Source of the DNA: Lachnospiraceae bacterium
GTDB lineage: Bacteria; Bacillota; Clostridia; Lachnospirales; Lachnospiraceae
Direction of reading: 5' to 3'
NCBI GenBank assembly: GCA_910575005.1
Contig: CAJTCL010000011.1
Span: 92,195 to 156,194 of the forward strand
Length of the DNA: 64,000 nt
A program made the translations under genes and the position numbers. A model generated the notes under the pieces. It did not search any database. It saw only the letters and a list, made by a program, of their open reading frames with translations, and had not been told where the DNA came from. This document shows positions 27,928-35,222 of this stretch, one piece after another (position 1 is the first letter of the stretch; each line of letters opens with the position of its first letter).

Positions 27928-29289
27928 ATGCAGCGCCGTTTCATAATAGAAAAGTTTGGAAAGATTGAGAGAGCTGAAATACAAGTTTCACCATTGACGT
28001 TATTTGTAGGAGATAATAATAGTGGAAAGAGCTATCTGTTGTCATTGTTATGGGCAATTTATTCAGCAGAAGATACTTCTGCTATTTTTCATAATTTTAC
28101 CCAATTGCAGATTAAAAAGAAACAGGAAGTTTACGATCAATTGTGTAAATTTGTATTAGAGGCGGATAAAAATCCAGAACAAGAGATTGAATTATCATCG
28201 CAAATATTTGTTGATATTTTGAATGAAATATTAGAAGAGAACAAAGATAGGTTTGTGGCGAGCATTTTTAATTCAGATCAAGTAATCATTAAAAAACTTG
28301 CAGTGGAGGTTGACCAGGAATTTTCAGTAAAAATTGTAAGCCAGAGAGAAGAACGTGGCATTAAATTTTATTTTGTTCAGAAAGATTTTGCAATTACTTT
28401 CAGTGATGGAGTGAGAAAAGATAATTATCAGTTGGTGACAAATGTGCTTATTTTAAATTTATTGCTTTGGTTTTTGAAGGGCGAAAATGAAGCATATTCT
28501 TTTAATACTGTCTATCTTCCTGCTGCAAGAACAGGGTTTGTCTTAGCAAAAAATGTCATAAACAGGGTTGGAAGACAGATTGCTTATGATGTCTCAGAAT
28601 ATTATGATAAGGATAGAAGACTGCAGATACAGCCTTTTACCAAGCCTGTGATACGTTTTCTGGATATGTTGGAAGAATTATCAGTAGAAAACAAGACGCA
28701 ATATGCTGAAATCGTCAACTGGATGGAACATTCTATGACACATGGAAAGGTTCAGTTTGGTGGCGAGGCTGGTGCAAAGGAAATCCGATATGTGCCAGAG
28801 GGTAGTCCAGACAGTCTGCCGCTTCGTACCTCCTCTGCTGTGGTGACAGAGTTGACGCCATTGTTGATGCTTTTAAAGTACGGGTACAAGCTGAAAACAA
28901 TTTGCTATGAAGAACCAGAAATGTGTCTGCATCCCAGATTACAGCAGGAAATGGGAAAATTATTGATACGTCTTGTCCAGAGTGGGGTGACTATGATTAC
29001 AACGACCCACAGTGATATTATTATTCAGCATATCAATAATATGTGCCAGCTTAAAGAGATGGGAACGCCCAAAGGATTGATGGATAGATTGGAGCTGTCA
29101 AACAAAGATGTGATTGATTTGCAGGATGTAGCAGTATATCAGTTTACAGATCAAGGAGCGCATTCTGTGATTGAGAGAGTAATGCCAGAGAATGGCCAAT
29201 TTCAGATCCATACATTTTCAAATGCCTTGCTGGAAATATTACAACAAACTTCTGAGGTTCAGGATTATGAACCAGAACAGGAGGGATAA
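27928..29289 (+). CDS. AAA/ABC-type ATPase of a two-gene cassette (OLD/RecF-like)
   Basis: A 453-residue ATPase with the opening FIIEKFGKIERAEI, Walker A GDNNSGKSY at residues 28-36, a long variable insertion, the signature-like SSAVVTELTPLLMLL, Walker B ICYEEPEMCLHP (about 325-336) and an H-loop TTTHSD near 358. This is the SMC-like architecture seen in many phage-defence and DNA-repair ATPases. Start 27928 is preferred since GGAGG at 27918-27922 is its binding site; an in-frame ATG at 27916 overlaps it. The next gene begins one base after the stop. The cassette is AT-richer than its neighbours and lies between housekeeping genes, as expected of an inserted module. Confidence 0.82.
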   Translation: MQRRFIIEKFGKIERAEIQVSPLTLFVGDNNSGKSYLLSLLWAIYSAEDTSAIFHNFTQLQIKKKQEVYDQLCKFVLEADKNPEQEIELSSQIFVDILNEILEENKDRFVASIFNSDQVIIKKLAVEVDQEFSVKIVSQREERGIKFYFVQKDFAITFSDGVRKDNYQLVTNVLILNLLLWFLKGENEAYSFNTVYLPAARTGFVLAKNVINRVGRQIAYDVSEYYDKDRRLQIQPFTKPVIRFLDMLEELSVENKTQYAEIVNWMEHSMTHGKVQFGGEAGAKEIRYVPEGSPDSLPLRTSSAVVTELTPLLMLLKYGYKLKTICYEEPEMCLHPRLQQEMGKLLIRLVQSGVTMITTTHSDIIIQHINNMCQLKEMGTPKGLMDRLELSNKDVIDLQDVAVYQFTDQGAHSVIERVMPENGQFQIHTFSNALLEILQQTSEVQDYEPEQEG

Positions 29290-29290
29290 A

Positions 29291-29890
29291 GTGTTTCCTG
29301 TACAGATAGAGGAAAAATTACAAATGTTTCGGGAGGAGACATATGTGATTTTAAAAGAAAGAGAACAGACAGAACTGATAGAGAAGAAACAAGGAGGAGA
29401 AGTAAATCTTACCTATATAGCACAGGGAAATACCTTGATTTTTCTCTCGCCAGAGAATCATGTATTATCTTATTTGGACGGACAAAAGAAAGGAGCCACA
29501 GCATGCGCAGATATATTTTTATTTAAATTGATCTGCGAGAGTGGAAAATGGGAACTGCATATCATTGAATTTAAGAAAACCGTTAATTTAGATACAGTTG
29601 GAAAATCAAGATGGCAGTTTACAATGGGGATTTACAATGCGCGTGCTGTGGCGGCATTTTTGGGGATAGAAATTGAGAATATTTGTTTATATTCTGGATT
29701 TCGTAACGATAAAGTTGAGGATAATTCACAGCTGATTAATCTAAGAGCAAGGATTAATACAGAAGCAATAAATAAAATCAAACAGTGGAACAATGAAGAG
29801 TGTAAACTAATCATTGATGGAAAGGAAATAGTGCTTCCGCATAAAAAAATCTACTTAGACCAGTCTGGAAATGGTCAATTTTCTATCTAA
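29291..29890 (+). CDS. Putative PD-(D/E)XK-type nuclease partner of the ATPase
   Basis: A 199-residue protein beginning at a GTG one base after the ATPase stop, with AGGAGGG at 29278-29284. No named family is recognised. The centre reads ADIFLF (Asp74), about 18 residues, then IIEFKKT (Glu93, Lys95), followed by a conserved-looking helix with RWQFTMGIYNARA (Gln109). This D-x(n)-ExK-...-Q order on alternating strand and helix matches the PD-(D/E)XK nuclease core, so it is proposed as the DNA- or RNA-cutting effector of the cassette. A longer upstream frame (ATG at 29267 or 29192) would overlap the ATPase and has no better start. The nuclease assignment is inference from a short motif. Confidence 0.5.
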   Translation: MFPVQIEEKLQMFREETYVILKEREQTELIEKKQGGEVNLTYIAQGNTLIFLSPENHVLSYLDGQKKGATACADIFLFKLICESGKWELHIIEFKKTVNLDTVGKSRWQFTMGIYNARAVAAFLGIEIENICLYSGFRNDKVEDNSQLINLRARINTEAINKIKQWNNEECKLIIDGKEIVLPHKKIYLDQSGNGQFSI

Positions 29891-29896
29891 ATTCTT

Positions 29897-30388
29897 TCAC
29901 CCATGCCCTTTCTCATGCTCTAACAGCCATTCCTTAATATCTAATCCTCCAGCATAACCAACTAATGTGCCATTGCTTCCAATCACTCGATGGCAGGGAA
30001 TGATTAACATAATAGGATTGCGGTTATTGGCCATGCCAACTGCCCGGCATCCCTTTGGATTATCAATCGCAAGGGCTATTTCTTTGTAACTTCTGGTTTG
30101 ACCATAGGGAATTTGACAGAGAGCCTGCCAAACCTTTTTCTGGAATGACGTGCCGGAAGGATTGAGCGGCAAGTCAAAAATTTGCCGTGCACCCTGAAAA
30201 TATTCTGTGAGCTGAGATTTTGCATTCTCAATAAGCGTGGTTGTGGTGTGGGACATAGGATCGGGGGAATGTGAGATCTCCAAGAACTCTGGTTTTTGCG
30301 TACAGAGGCTAAGCCGGATAATGGCGTTATCTTCTTCCAGGATCACCATATTTCCCAGCGGAGATTTGTAGTAGTCAAAAAATTTCAT
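29897..30388 (-). CDS. ogt: Methylated-DNA--protein-cysteine methyltransferase
   Basis: The 163-residue suicide repair protein removes alkyl groups from O6-alkylguanine in DNA. It shows the PCHRVIGSNG active-site motif with the acceptor cysteine, preceded by the helix-turn-helix segment IPYGQTRSYKEIA and the RAVGMANNRNP arginine-finger region. It ends 6 bases from the end of the convergent nuclease-like gene and starts 6 bases after the DNA alkylation repair gene, forming the last gene of a four-gene minus-strand operon. Confidence 0.95.
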   Translation of the reverse strand: MKFFDYYKSPLGNMVILEEDNAIIRLSLCTQKPEFLEISHSPDPMSHTTTTLIENAKSQLTEYFQGARQIFDLPLNPSGTSFQKKVWQALCQIPYGQTRSYKEIALAIDNPKGCRAVGMANNRNPIMLIIPCHRVIGSNGTLVGYAGGLDIKEWLLEHEKGHG

Positions 30389-30394
30389 AGTAGT

Positions 30395-31096
30395 CTATAT
30401 CCTTTTTAATGCTTTGAGCAATAATTTTTCTTCTTTTGGAACTTTTAAAGATTCCATAATCTTTTGAATGGCTTTATTGTGAGTAAAATCGTCTAAATGA
30501 TTTTCTTTTACATAGGGCAGTGTCTGTTGTGGAAATTCCCGATAGCAGATAGAAACAGCCCAGGCCTGCGCCATTTGTACATAATATGCTTTTAAGTTTA
30601 CATGATCTATTGCCTCTAAAACGTGTGCTAGATAAGCTTCATTGATATAATAATCCAACATTTGAACTAATGCAAAACGTACTTCATATTCTCTGTTACT
30701 GTACAAATATTCCTGTAAAAAATCCCAGAATGCCTCCGGCTCTTCTTTTGCCAGTTTTATGGTGGCGCAGGTGCTGTCACAGACAGACCAATTGTCAATT
30801 TTGGGAATATATGAGCGCAGAAACGGTTCTTTTTCCTTAAGATTGCCTTGGGCATAGCCGAGAACCAATCCTTGCAGCATAATCTCTTCATAACTGTCAT
30901 CCAAGGCCAAGAGCAAGTAATCCTGCCATTTCCCTTTTGCAAGCTGTTTGGCGATTTTTCTTAAGGTTGGCAGGCGTATGCCCAGGATATTGTCTATCCC
31001 GGGCAGTAATTTCGCCATAAATTGCTGAAAACTAGGTTCTTTTTGCGTTTTTAATTGCATCTTAATCCATGCGTTTATTTTTTCATCATTTTTCAT
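30395..31096 (-). CDS. DNA alkylation repair enzyme (AlkD/AlkC-type HEAT-repeat glycosylase family)
   Basis: A 233-residue all-helical protein of the DNA alkylation repair family, which removes or tolerates bulky and cationic alkyl adducts. Typical features are GIRLPTLRKIAKQLAKG near the N-terminus, LQGLVLGYA, the conserved SVCDSTCATIK stretch and repeated HEAT-like helices such as RFALVQMLDYYI. The ATG is at 31096 and overlaps the stop of the SdpI-like gene (ATGA); a much longer upstream frame merely runs through that gene in another frame. Pairing with ogt supports a role in alkylation repair. Confidence 0.9.
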   Translation of the reverse strand: MKNDEKINAWIKMQLKTQKEPSFQQFMAKLLPGIDNILGIRLPTLRKIAKQLAKGKWQDYLLLALDDSYEEIMLQGLVLGYAQGNLKEKEPFLRSYIPKIDNWSVCDSTCATIKLAKEEPEAFWDFLQEYLYSNREYEVRFALVQMLDYYINEAYLAHVLEAIDHVNLKAYYVQMAQAWAVSICYREFPQQTLPYVKENHLDDFTHNKAIQKIMESLKVPKEEKLLLKALKRI

Positions 31097-31743
31097 AATT
31101 TTTTCTGCTTTTGATAATATAGAAAAGAAACAATACAGGGGACGAATGCAGTCACAATCGTCACAGCAGGTAGGATCCAGGTATATGTTAGATTGATCAG
31201 GGAAGCTATGATAAAAAATAATCCCGTGAATACCCACAGCCAGCCTGCAAACCGATGTGTATAATTCCAATTATCTTCATTATCCAATGTCCAGGGAAGT
31301 TTTATGCCAACGGTATAATTTTGTTTGCATTTGGGCAGGTAATTTCCGATTACAAGAAAGAGTAAGCCCATAAACAGTTTTGAAAAAAGTCCCATGTCAA
31401 ATTTAAAATTCAATGCATATCCATAGGTTACAATGCCACACATCACAGAAACAGCTGGACAGAGCAAAAGTACCAATCTATATAATTTATCATTGATATG
31501 TTGTCTTTTCGGATCTTCTAAGGTGTAAAATGTACAAAATAGATGTGCGGCAAGAATAAACAGGGGAAGACCAAAAACAGCAAATGTTTTGCTGCTCCAT
31601 CCATTTGGCACATTTTGAAAATCAAAGTGCGTGGCCATCTGGTCTGGCAGTTTTTGCCACAAAAAGATTCCCGCCATCATAGGCAATAAAGTGATTAAAC
31701 TTGTAAGTATGATAAAGCCCTTATTTTTCTTCCATTTTTCCAT
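31093..31743 (-). CDS. SdpI/DUF1648-type integral membrane protein
   Basis: A 216-residue protein with about six membrane segments. The start (residues 10-60, with LPDQMATHFDFQNVPNGWSS) is the DUF1648 signature and the end (GNYLPKCKQNYTVGIKLPWTLDNEDNWNYTHRFAGW) is the SdpI domain. In Bacillus subtilis SdpI is both immunity protein against the SDP toxin and the membrane sensor that sequesters the ArsR-type repressor SdpR. The upstream gene here is such an ArsR-type repressor and overlaps by 23 bases; no toxin gene is visible. Confidence 0.9.
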   Translation of the reverse strand: MEKWKKNKGFIILTSLITLLPMMAGIFLWQKLPDQMATHFDFQNVPNGWSSKTFAVFGLPLFILAAHLFCTFYTLEDPKRQHINDKLYRLVLLLCPAVSVMCGIVTYGYALNFKFDMGLFSKLFMGLLFLVIGNYLPKCKQNYTVGIKLPWTLDNEDNWNYTHRFAGWLWVFTGLFFIIASLINLTYTWILPAVTIVTAFVPCIVSFLYYQKQKKL

Positions 31744-32011
31744 TCTTTTGCCCTCCTTTCAAATCTGACAGCCACAACATAACTTCTTCCACCACTGAAG
31801 TATTCAGTTCATAGTAAATAAAATTTTTCTCCCGCTGTTCGTACACCAACCCTGCCTTTTTCAAAATGCTCAGGTGATACGAAATGGTTGCGCCTGTCAT
31901 ATCAAAATGATTTCCAATTTCTCCTGCAGACAACCGTTCCTGTTTTAACAAAACCAGAATATCACGCCGTGCTGTGTCTGACAGGGCTTTAAAAGTTTCT
32001 GCAAACCCCAT
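31721..32011 (-). CDS. ArsR-family repressor, SdpR-like
   Basis: A 96-residue winged-helix regulator: FKALSDTARRDILVLLKQERLSAGEIGNHF, the recognition helix MTGATISYHLSILKKAGLV and the wing YEQREKNFIYYELN. The lack of metal-binding cysteines in the usual helix places it with autorepressors like SdpR rather than metal sensors. The ATG at 32011 follows GGGAGG by 8 bases; a GTG at 32020 lies inside that site. Its promoter is bracketed by two palindromes that are the likely operators, so the gene, the SdpI-like partner and the two DNA repair genes appear autoregulated. Confidence 0.92.
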   Translation of the reverse strand: MGFAETFKALSDTARRDILVLLKQERLSAGEIGNHFDMTGATISYHLSILKKAGLVYEQREKNFIYYELNTSVVEEVMLWLSDLKGGQKNGKMEEK

Positions 32012-32028
32012 AATTGACACCTCCCAAT

Positions 32029-32054
32029 AGTATTTAGAAATTTATCTAAATACT
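32029..32054 (-). promoter_or_regulatory. Operator 1 of the ArsR/SdpI operon
   Basis: A perfect palindrome with 10-base arms AGTATTTAGA and TCTAAATACT around a 6-base centre. It starts immediately downstream of the -10 element, where a bound repressor would cover the transcription start. Confidence 0.75.
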
Positions 32055-32083
32055 ATTGTAAAACAGTTTAAAGTTATTGTCAA
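32055..32083 (-). promoter_or_regulatory. Promoter of the ArsR/SdpI/alkylation-repair operon
   Basis: On the minus strand TTGACA (32083-32078) and TACAAT (32060-32055) are separated by exactly 17 bases, a near-consensus housekeeping promoter. It is flanked on both sides by the two palindromic operators with no gap on the downstream side. Confidence 0.8.
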
Positions 32084-32085
32084 GT

Positions 32086-32111
32086 GGTATTTAGAAATTT
32101 ATCTAAATATC
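32086..32111 (-). promoter_or_regulatory. Operator 2 of the ArsR/SdpI operon
   Basis: A near copy of operator 1, with GTATTTAGA and TCTAAATAT arms, lying two bases upstream of the -35. Centres of the two sites are 57 bases apart. It also lies about 18 bases upstream of the divergent prfB promoter. Confidence 0.7.
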
Positions 32112-32128
32112 TAACAGCAAACTGATTA

Positions 32129-32157
32129 TTGACGCAATCGAAGGAAACCCTTATAAT
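32129..32157 (+). promoter_or_regulatory. Promoter of prfB
   Basis: TTGACG at 32129-32134 and TATAAT at 32152-32157 with a 17-base spacer, 36 bases before the start codon. Confidence 0.7.
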
Positions 32158-32192
32158 GGAAGCCAGAATTTGAAATAGAAAGAGGTGACACA

Positions 32193-33312
32193 ATGGTTGA
32201 ATTAGACCAGTTCAAGACAACGTTGAACACATACAAGGAACCGTTAGTGGAAGTGAGGGATTCACTTTGACCTGGCTAATAAAGAGCAACGAATCCAGGA
32301 ATTAGAACGGGAAATGGAAGCGCCAGATTTTTGGGATGACACAGAAGTGTCTCAAATCAAAATGAAACAGCTAAAGAGCCTTAAGGATGATGTGGAGACG
32401 TATGCCCATCTATCGCAGCAGTTTGAAGATATTGAAACTCTATTGGAAATGGGCTATGAGGAGAGTGATGCCTCTCTGATTCCCGAAATTCAAGAGGCGC
32501 TTGAGGAGTTTGAGGAGACTTATGAATCTATCCGTATAAAAACATTGTTGTCAGGAGAATATGATGGCGAAAATGCCATTGTCTCTCTCCATGCAGGAGC
32601 TGGCGGTACGGAGTCTTGCGACTGGAACAGTATGTTGTACCGGATGTATAAGCGCTGGGCAGAGGACAAAGGCTTTGCCGTGGAGGTATTGGATTCTCTG
32701 GATGGCGATGAAGCAGGCATTAAATCCATTACTTTTGAGGTACAGGGAGAGAATGCTTATGGCTATTTAAAATCGGAAAAGGGGGTTCATCGTCTGGTGC
32801 GTATATCACCATTTAATGCCGCAGGAAAGCGGCAGACGTCATTTGCCTCCTGTGATGTAATGCCAGATATTGAGAAAGATCTAGATATTGAAGTCAAAGA
32901 TGATGAGCTTCGGATTGATACTTATCGCTCCAGCGGAGCTGGAGGACAGCATATCAATAAAACCTCATCGGCAATTCGTATCACTCACCTTCCCACAGGG
33001 ATTGTGGTTCAGTGTCAAAATGAGCGTTCTCAGCATATGAACAAGGACAAGGCTATGCAAATGCTAAAGGCCAAGCTGTATCTTCTCAAACAAGAGGAAA
33101 ACGAAAAGAAGGCGGCAGATATTCGCGGTGAGGTTTCAGAAATTGGCTGGGGAAATCAGATCCGTTCCTATGTGATGCAGCCTTATACTATGGTAAAAGA
33201 TCATCGTACCAATGCAGAGACCGGAAATGTGGACAGTGTGATGGATGGAAAATTGGATCTGTTTATCAATGCTTATCTGAAATGGAAGAATCTCTCAGGG
33301 GCGGAGAAATAG
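32193..33312 (+). CDS. prfB: Peptide chain release factor 2 (programmed +1 frameshift)
   Basis: RF2 recognises UGA and UAA and hydrolyses peptidyl-tRNA. The short first frame starts at ATG 32193 (binding site AGAGGTG) and reaches an in-frame TGA at 32268-32270 after 25 codons. Shifting +1 at CTT-T gives GAC and continues to 33312, joining DSL to DLANKEQRIQELERE as expected for RF2; the full product is about 372 residues. The SPF tripeptide for UGA recognition (RISPFNAAGKRQ) and the catalytic GGQ in SGAGGQHINKTS are present. The gene is intact, not a pseudogene; a naive call would start at an internal ATG at 32314. Confidence 0.95.
32256..32271 (+). promoter_or_regulatory. RF2 autoregulatory frameshift site
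   Basis: The slippery CTT followed by TGA and C (32265-32271) is preceded by a GAGGGA purine stretch that can pair with 16S rRNA and promote the +1 slip. When RF2 is scarce the ribosome pauses at TGA and shifts; when abundant it terminates. Confidence 0.85.
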
Positions 33313-33353
33313 CAACTGAGTGTGGGATTTTAGATGAAAAAGAGCTTGCATTA

Positions 33354-33400
33354 AAAAAACAAATGTGCTAATATCTTTCCAGAGAGCACATTTGTTTTTT
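33354..33400 (+). terminator. Strong terminator after prfB, probably bidirectional
   Basis: Sixteen perfectly paired bases (AAAAAACAAATGTGCT at 33354-33369 against its inverse at 33385-33400) with a 15-base loop and T run within the right arm. It lies 41 bases after prfB. Confidence 0.85.
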
Positions 33401-33424
33401 GTAGGCAAACAAACCGGAGGCAGT

Positions 33425-33868
33425 ATGGAGGAGAAGACAAAATATTTTGTTTTAAAGAAAAAAGCTGTCCCAGAAGTATTGTTAAAAGTGGTGGAAGCCA
33501 AGAAACTTCTGGAATCTGGCCGCGCGGAATCCGTACAGGAGGCAACTGATTTGGTGGGTATCAGCCGCAGTTCTTTTTATAAGTACAAGGACGACATTTT
33601 TCCATTTCACGATAATGCTAAGGGAAAGACGATTACAATGGTCATTCAGATGGATGATGAGCCAGGGCTTTTGTCTTTGGTATTACAGATTGTGGCAGAT
33701 TTTCACGCCAATATTCTGACGATTCATCAGAGTATACCAGTCAATGGGATTGCATCTCTTACTTTGAGTGTGGATGTACTGCCCGATACGAAAAATGTGT
33801 CTCAGATGGTAGAAAATATAGAGCAGCAGGAAGGGATTCATTATTTAAAAATATTAGCCAGGGAGTGA
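33425..33868 (+). CDS. ACT domain-containing protein (UPF0735/PheB-like)
   Basis: A 147-residue protein with an N-terminal helical segment containing a possible DNA-binding turn (LVGISRSSFYKYKDDIF) and a C-terminal ACT domain (ITMVIQMDDEPGLLSLVLQIVADFHANILTIHQ). ACT domains bind amino acids, so it likely senses an amino acid to control pathway genes. It ends 4 bases before hom, and this gene order is common in Firmicutes. The ATG at 33425 follows GGAGG by 4 bases. Confidence 0.85.
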   Translation: MEEKTKYFVLKKKAVPEVLLKVVEAKKLLESGRAESVQEATDLVGISRSSFYKYKDDIFPFHDNAKGKTITMVIQMDDEPGLLSLVLQIVADFHANILTIHQSIPVNGIASLTLSVDVLPDTKNVSQMVENIEQQEGIHYLKILARE

Positions 33869-33872
33869 CATC

Positions 33873-35075
33873 ATGATTAAGATAGCGATTTTAGGTTATG
33901 GAACAATTGGTTCTGGTGTGGTGGAAGTGTTACACACCAACAGAGAGAGCATTGCCAAGCGTGCAGGTGATGAGATTGAAGTAAAATATATCTTGGATTT
34001 GCGGGATTTTCCAGGAGATCCTATGGAAGATAAAGTGATCCATGATTACAATGTGATTGCAGAAGATCCAGAGATTCAGGTAGTGGTGGAAGCGATGGGT
34101 GGTGTGGAGCCGGCATATACCTTTGTAAAAAGAGCCTTGCTCGCCGGCAAAAATGTGACCACCTCCAACAAAGCGCTGGTGGCAAAGCACGGTGCAGAAT
34201 TGATTGCCATTGCCAAGCAGCAGAGTATTAATTTCTTGTTTGAGGCGAGTGTTGGCGGCGGCATTCCAATTATCCGTCCCTTAAATTCTTCTCTGACTGC
34301 AGACGAGATTGAGGAGATCACAGGAATTTTAAATGGGACAACTAATTATATGCTCAGCAAGATGACTTTTGAGGGCTTGGAGTTTGAGGATGTACTAAAA
34401 GACGCACAGTCAAGAGGCTATGCGGAGGCAGATCCGACAGCGGATATTGAAGGATATGATGCCTGCAGAAAGATTGCAATCCTCACATCACTAGTTTGTG
34501 GGCAGCAGGTAGATTTTGAGGATATTTATACAGAAGGAATTACGAAGATCACGGCGGATGATATTAAATATGCCAAGGCAATGGGCAGCGTGATTAAACT
34601 TCTTGCCACCAGCAGAAAGACCGAGGAGGGTTATTGTGCGATGGTTGCGCCCTTTATGCTGTCACAGCAGCATCCGTTATACAGTGTCAACGATGTGTTT
34701 AACGCCATTTTTGTACATGGTAATGTGTTGGGAGATGCCATGTTCTATGGAAGTGGTGCCGGCAAACTTCCCACAGCGAGTGCAGTAGTTGCTGATATTG
34801 TGGATATTGCCAAGCATCTGCACAAGAATATTTTAATTTCTTGGAGTTCAGGGAAGATAGACTTGGTAGATTATAAGAAGGCACAGAGCCGATTTTTTGT
34901 GCGGACTTCAGAAAATCAAGAGCAGGTAAAAGCAGTATTTGGTGAAGTGCAGTTTGTGGAAGTGCCAGAAATAACTGGAGAACTTGGGTTTCTCACTGAG
35001 GTGATGACAGAAGAAGCCTATGAGGAGAAAGCGGCTGCATTGAAGAATATCAAACAGAGGATCCGTGTAGTATAA
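33873..35075 (+). CDS. hom: Homoserine dehydrogenase
   Basis: The 400-residue enzyme reduces aspartate semialdehyde to homoserine on the way to threonine and methionine. Features are the NAD(P)-binding GYGTIGSGVVEVL, the TSNKALVAKHG and EASVGGGIPIIRPL active-site stretches, LNGTTNYMLSKM, EADPTADIEGYDACRK with catalytic Asp/Lys residues, and a C-terminal ACT-like domain from about residue 325 for feedback control. It is coupled to the ACT-domain gene upstream and ends at a strong terminator. Confidence 0.96.
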   Translation: MIKIAILGYGTIGSGVVEVLHTNRESIAKRAGDEIEVKYILDLRDFPGDPMEDKVIHDYNVIAEDPEIQVVVEAMGGVEPAYTFVKRALLAGKNVTTSNKALVAKHGAELIAIAKQQSINFLFEASVGGGIPIIRPLNSSLTADEIEEITGILNGTTNYMLSKMTFEGLEFEDVLKDAQSRGYAEADPTADIEGYDACRKIAILTSLVCGQQVDFEDIYTEGITKITADDIKYAKAMGSVIKLLATSRKTEEGYCAMVAPFMLSQQHPLYSVNDVFNAIFVHGNVLGDAMFYGSGAGKLPTASAVVADIVDIAKHLHKNILISWSSGKIDLVDYKKAQSRFFVRTSENQEQVKAVFGEVQFVEVPEITGELGFLTEVMTEEAYEEKAAALKNIKQRIRVV

Positions 35076-35077
35076 GC

Positions 35078-35102
35078 AAAAATCCCGCTTTGCGGGATTT
35101 TT
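35078..35102 (+). terminator. Terminator after hom
   Basis: TCCCGC at 35083-35088 pairs with GCGGGA at 35092-35097 around a TTT loop, extended by A5 and T5 flanks, starting 3 bases after the stop codon. Confidence 0.88.
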
Positions 35103-35222
35103 ATTATCTTATTAGGATAAGAAACAATGATCGCTTTGCGGCGGAAAATCCTGTTTTGCAGGATTACAATAGAAAAACGTGGGATCGTCCCTTTTGGATT
35201 GATTAGAAAGGTGGAAAAGAAA

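Noticed and set aside
30395..31270. Long version of the alkylation repair protein
   Set aside because: The extra 58 residues are the SdpI-like gene read in another frame; the ATGA overlap at 31093-31096 marks the real start.
32314..33312. Short prfB starting at 32314
   Set aside because: The true gene starts at 32193 and uses the programmed frameshift; the short form lacks the N-terminal helices of RF2.
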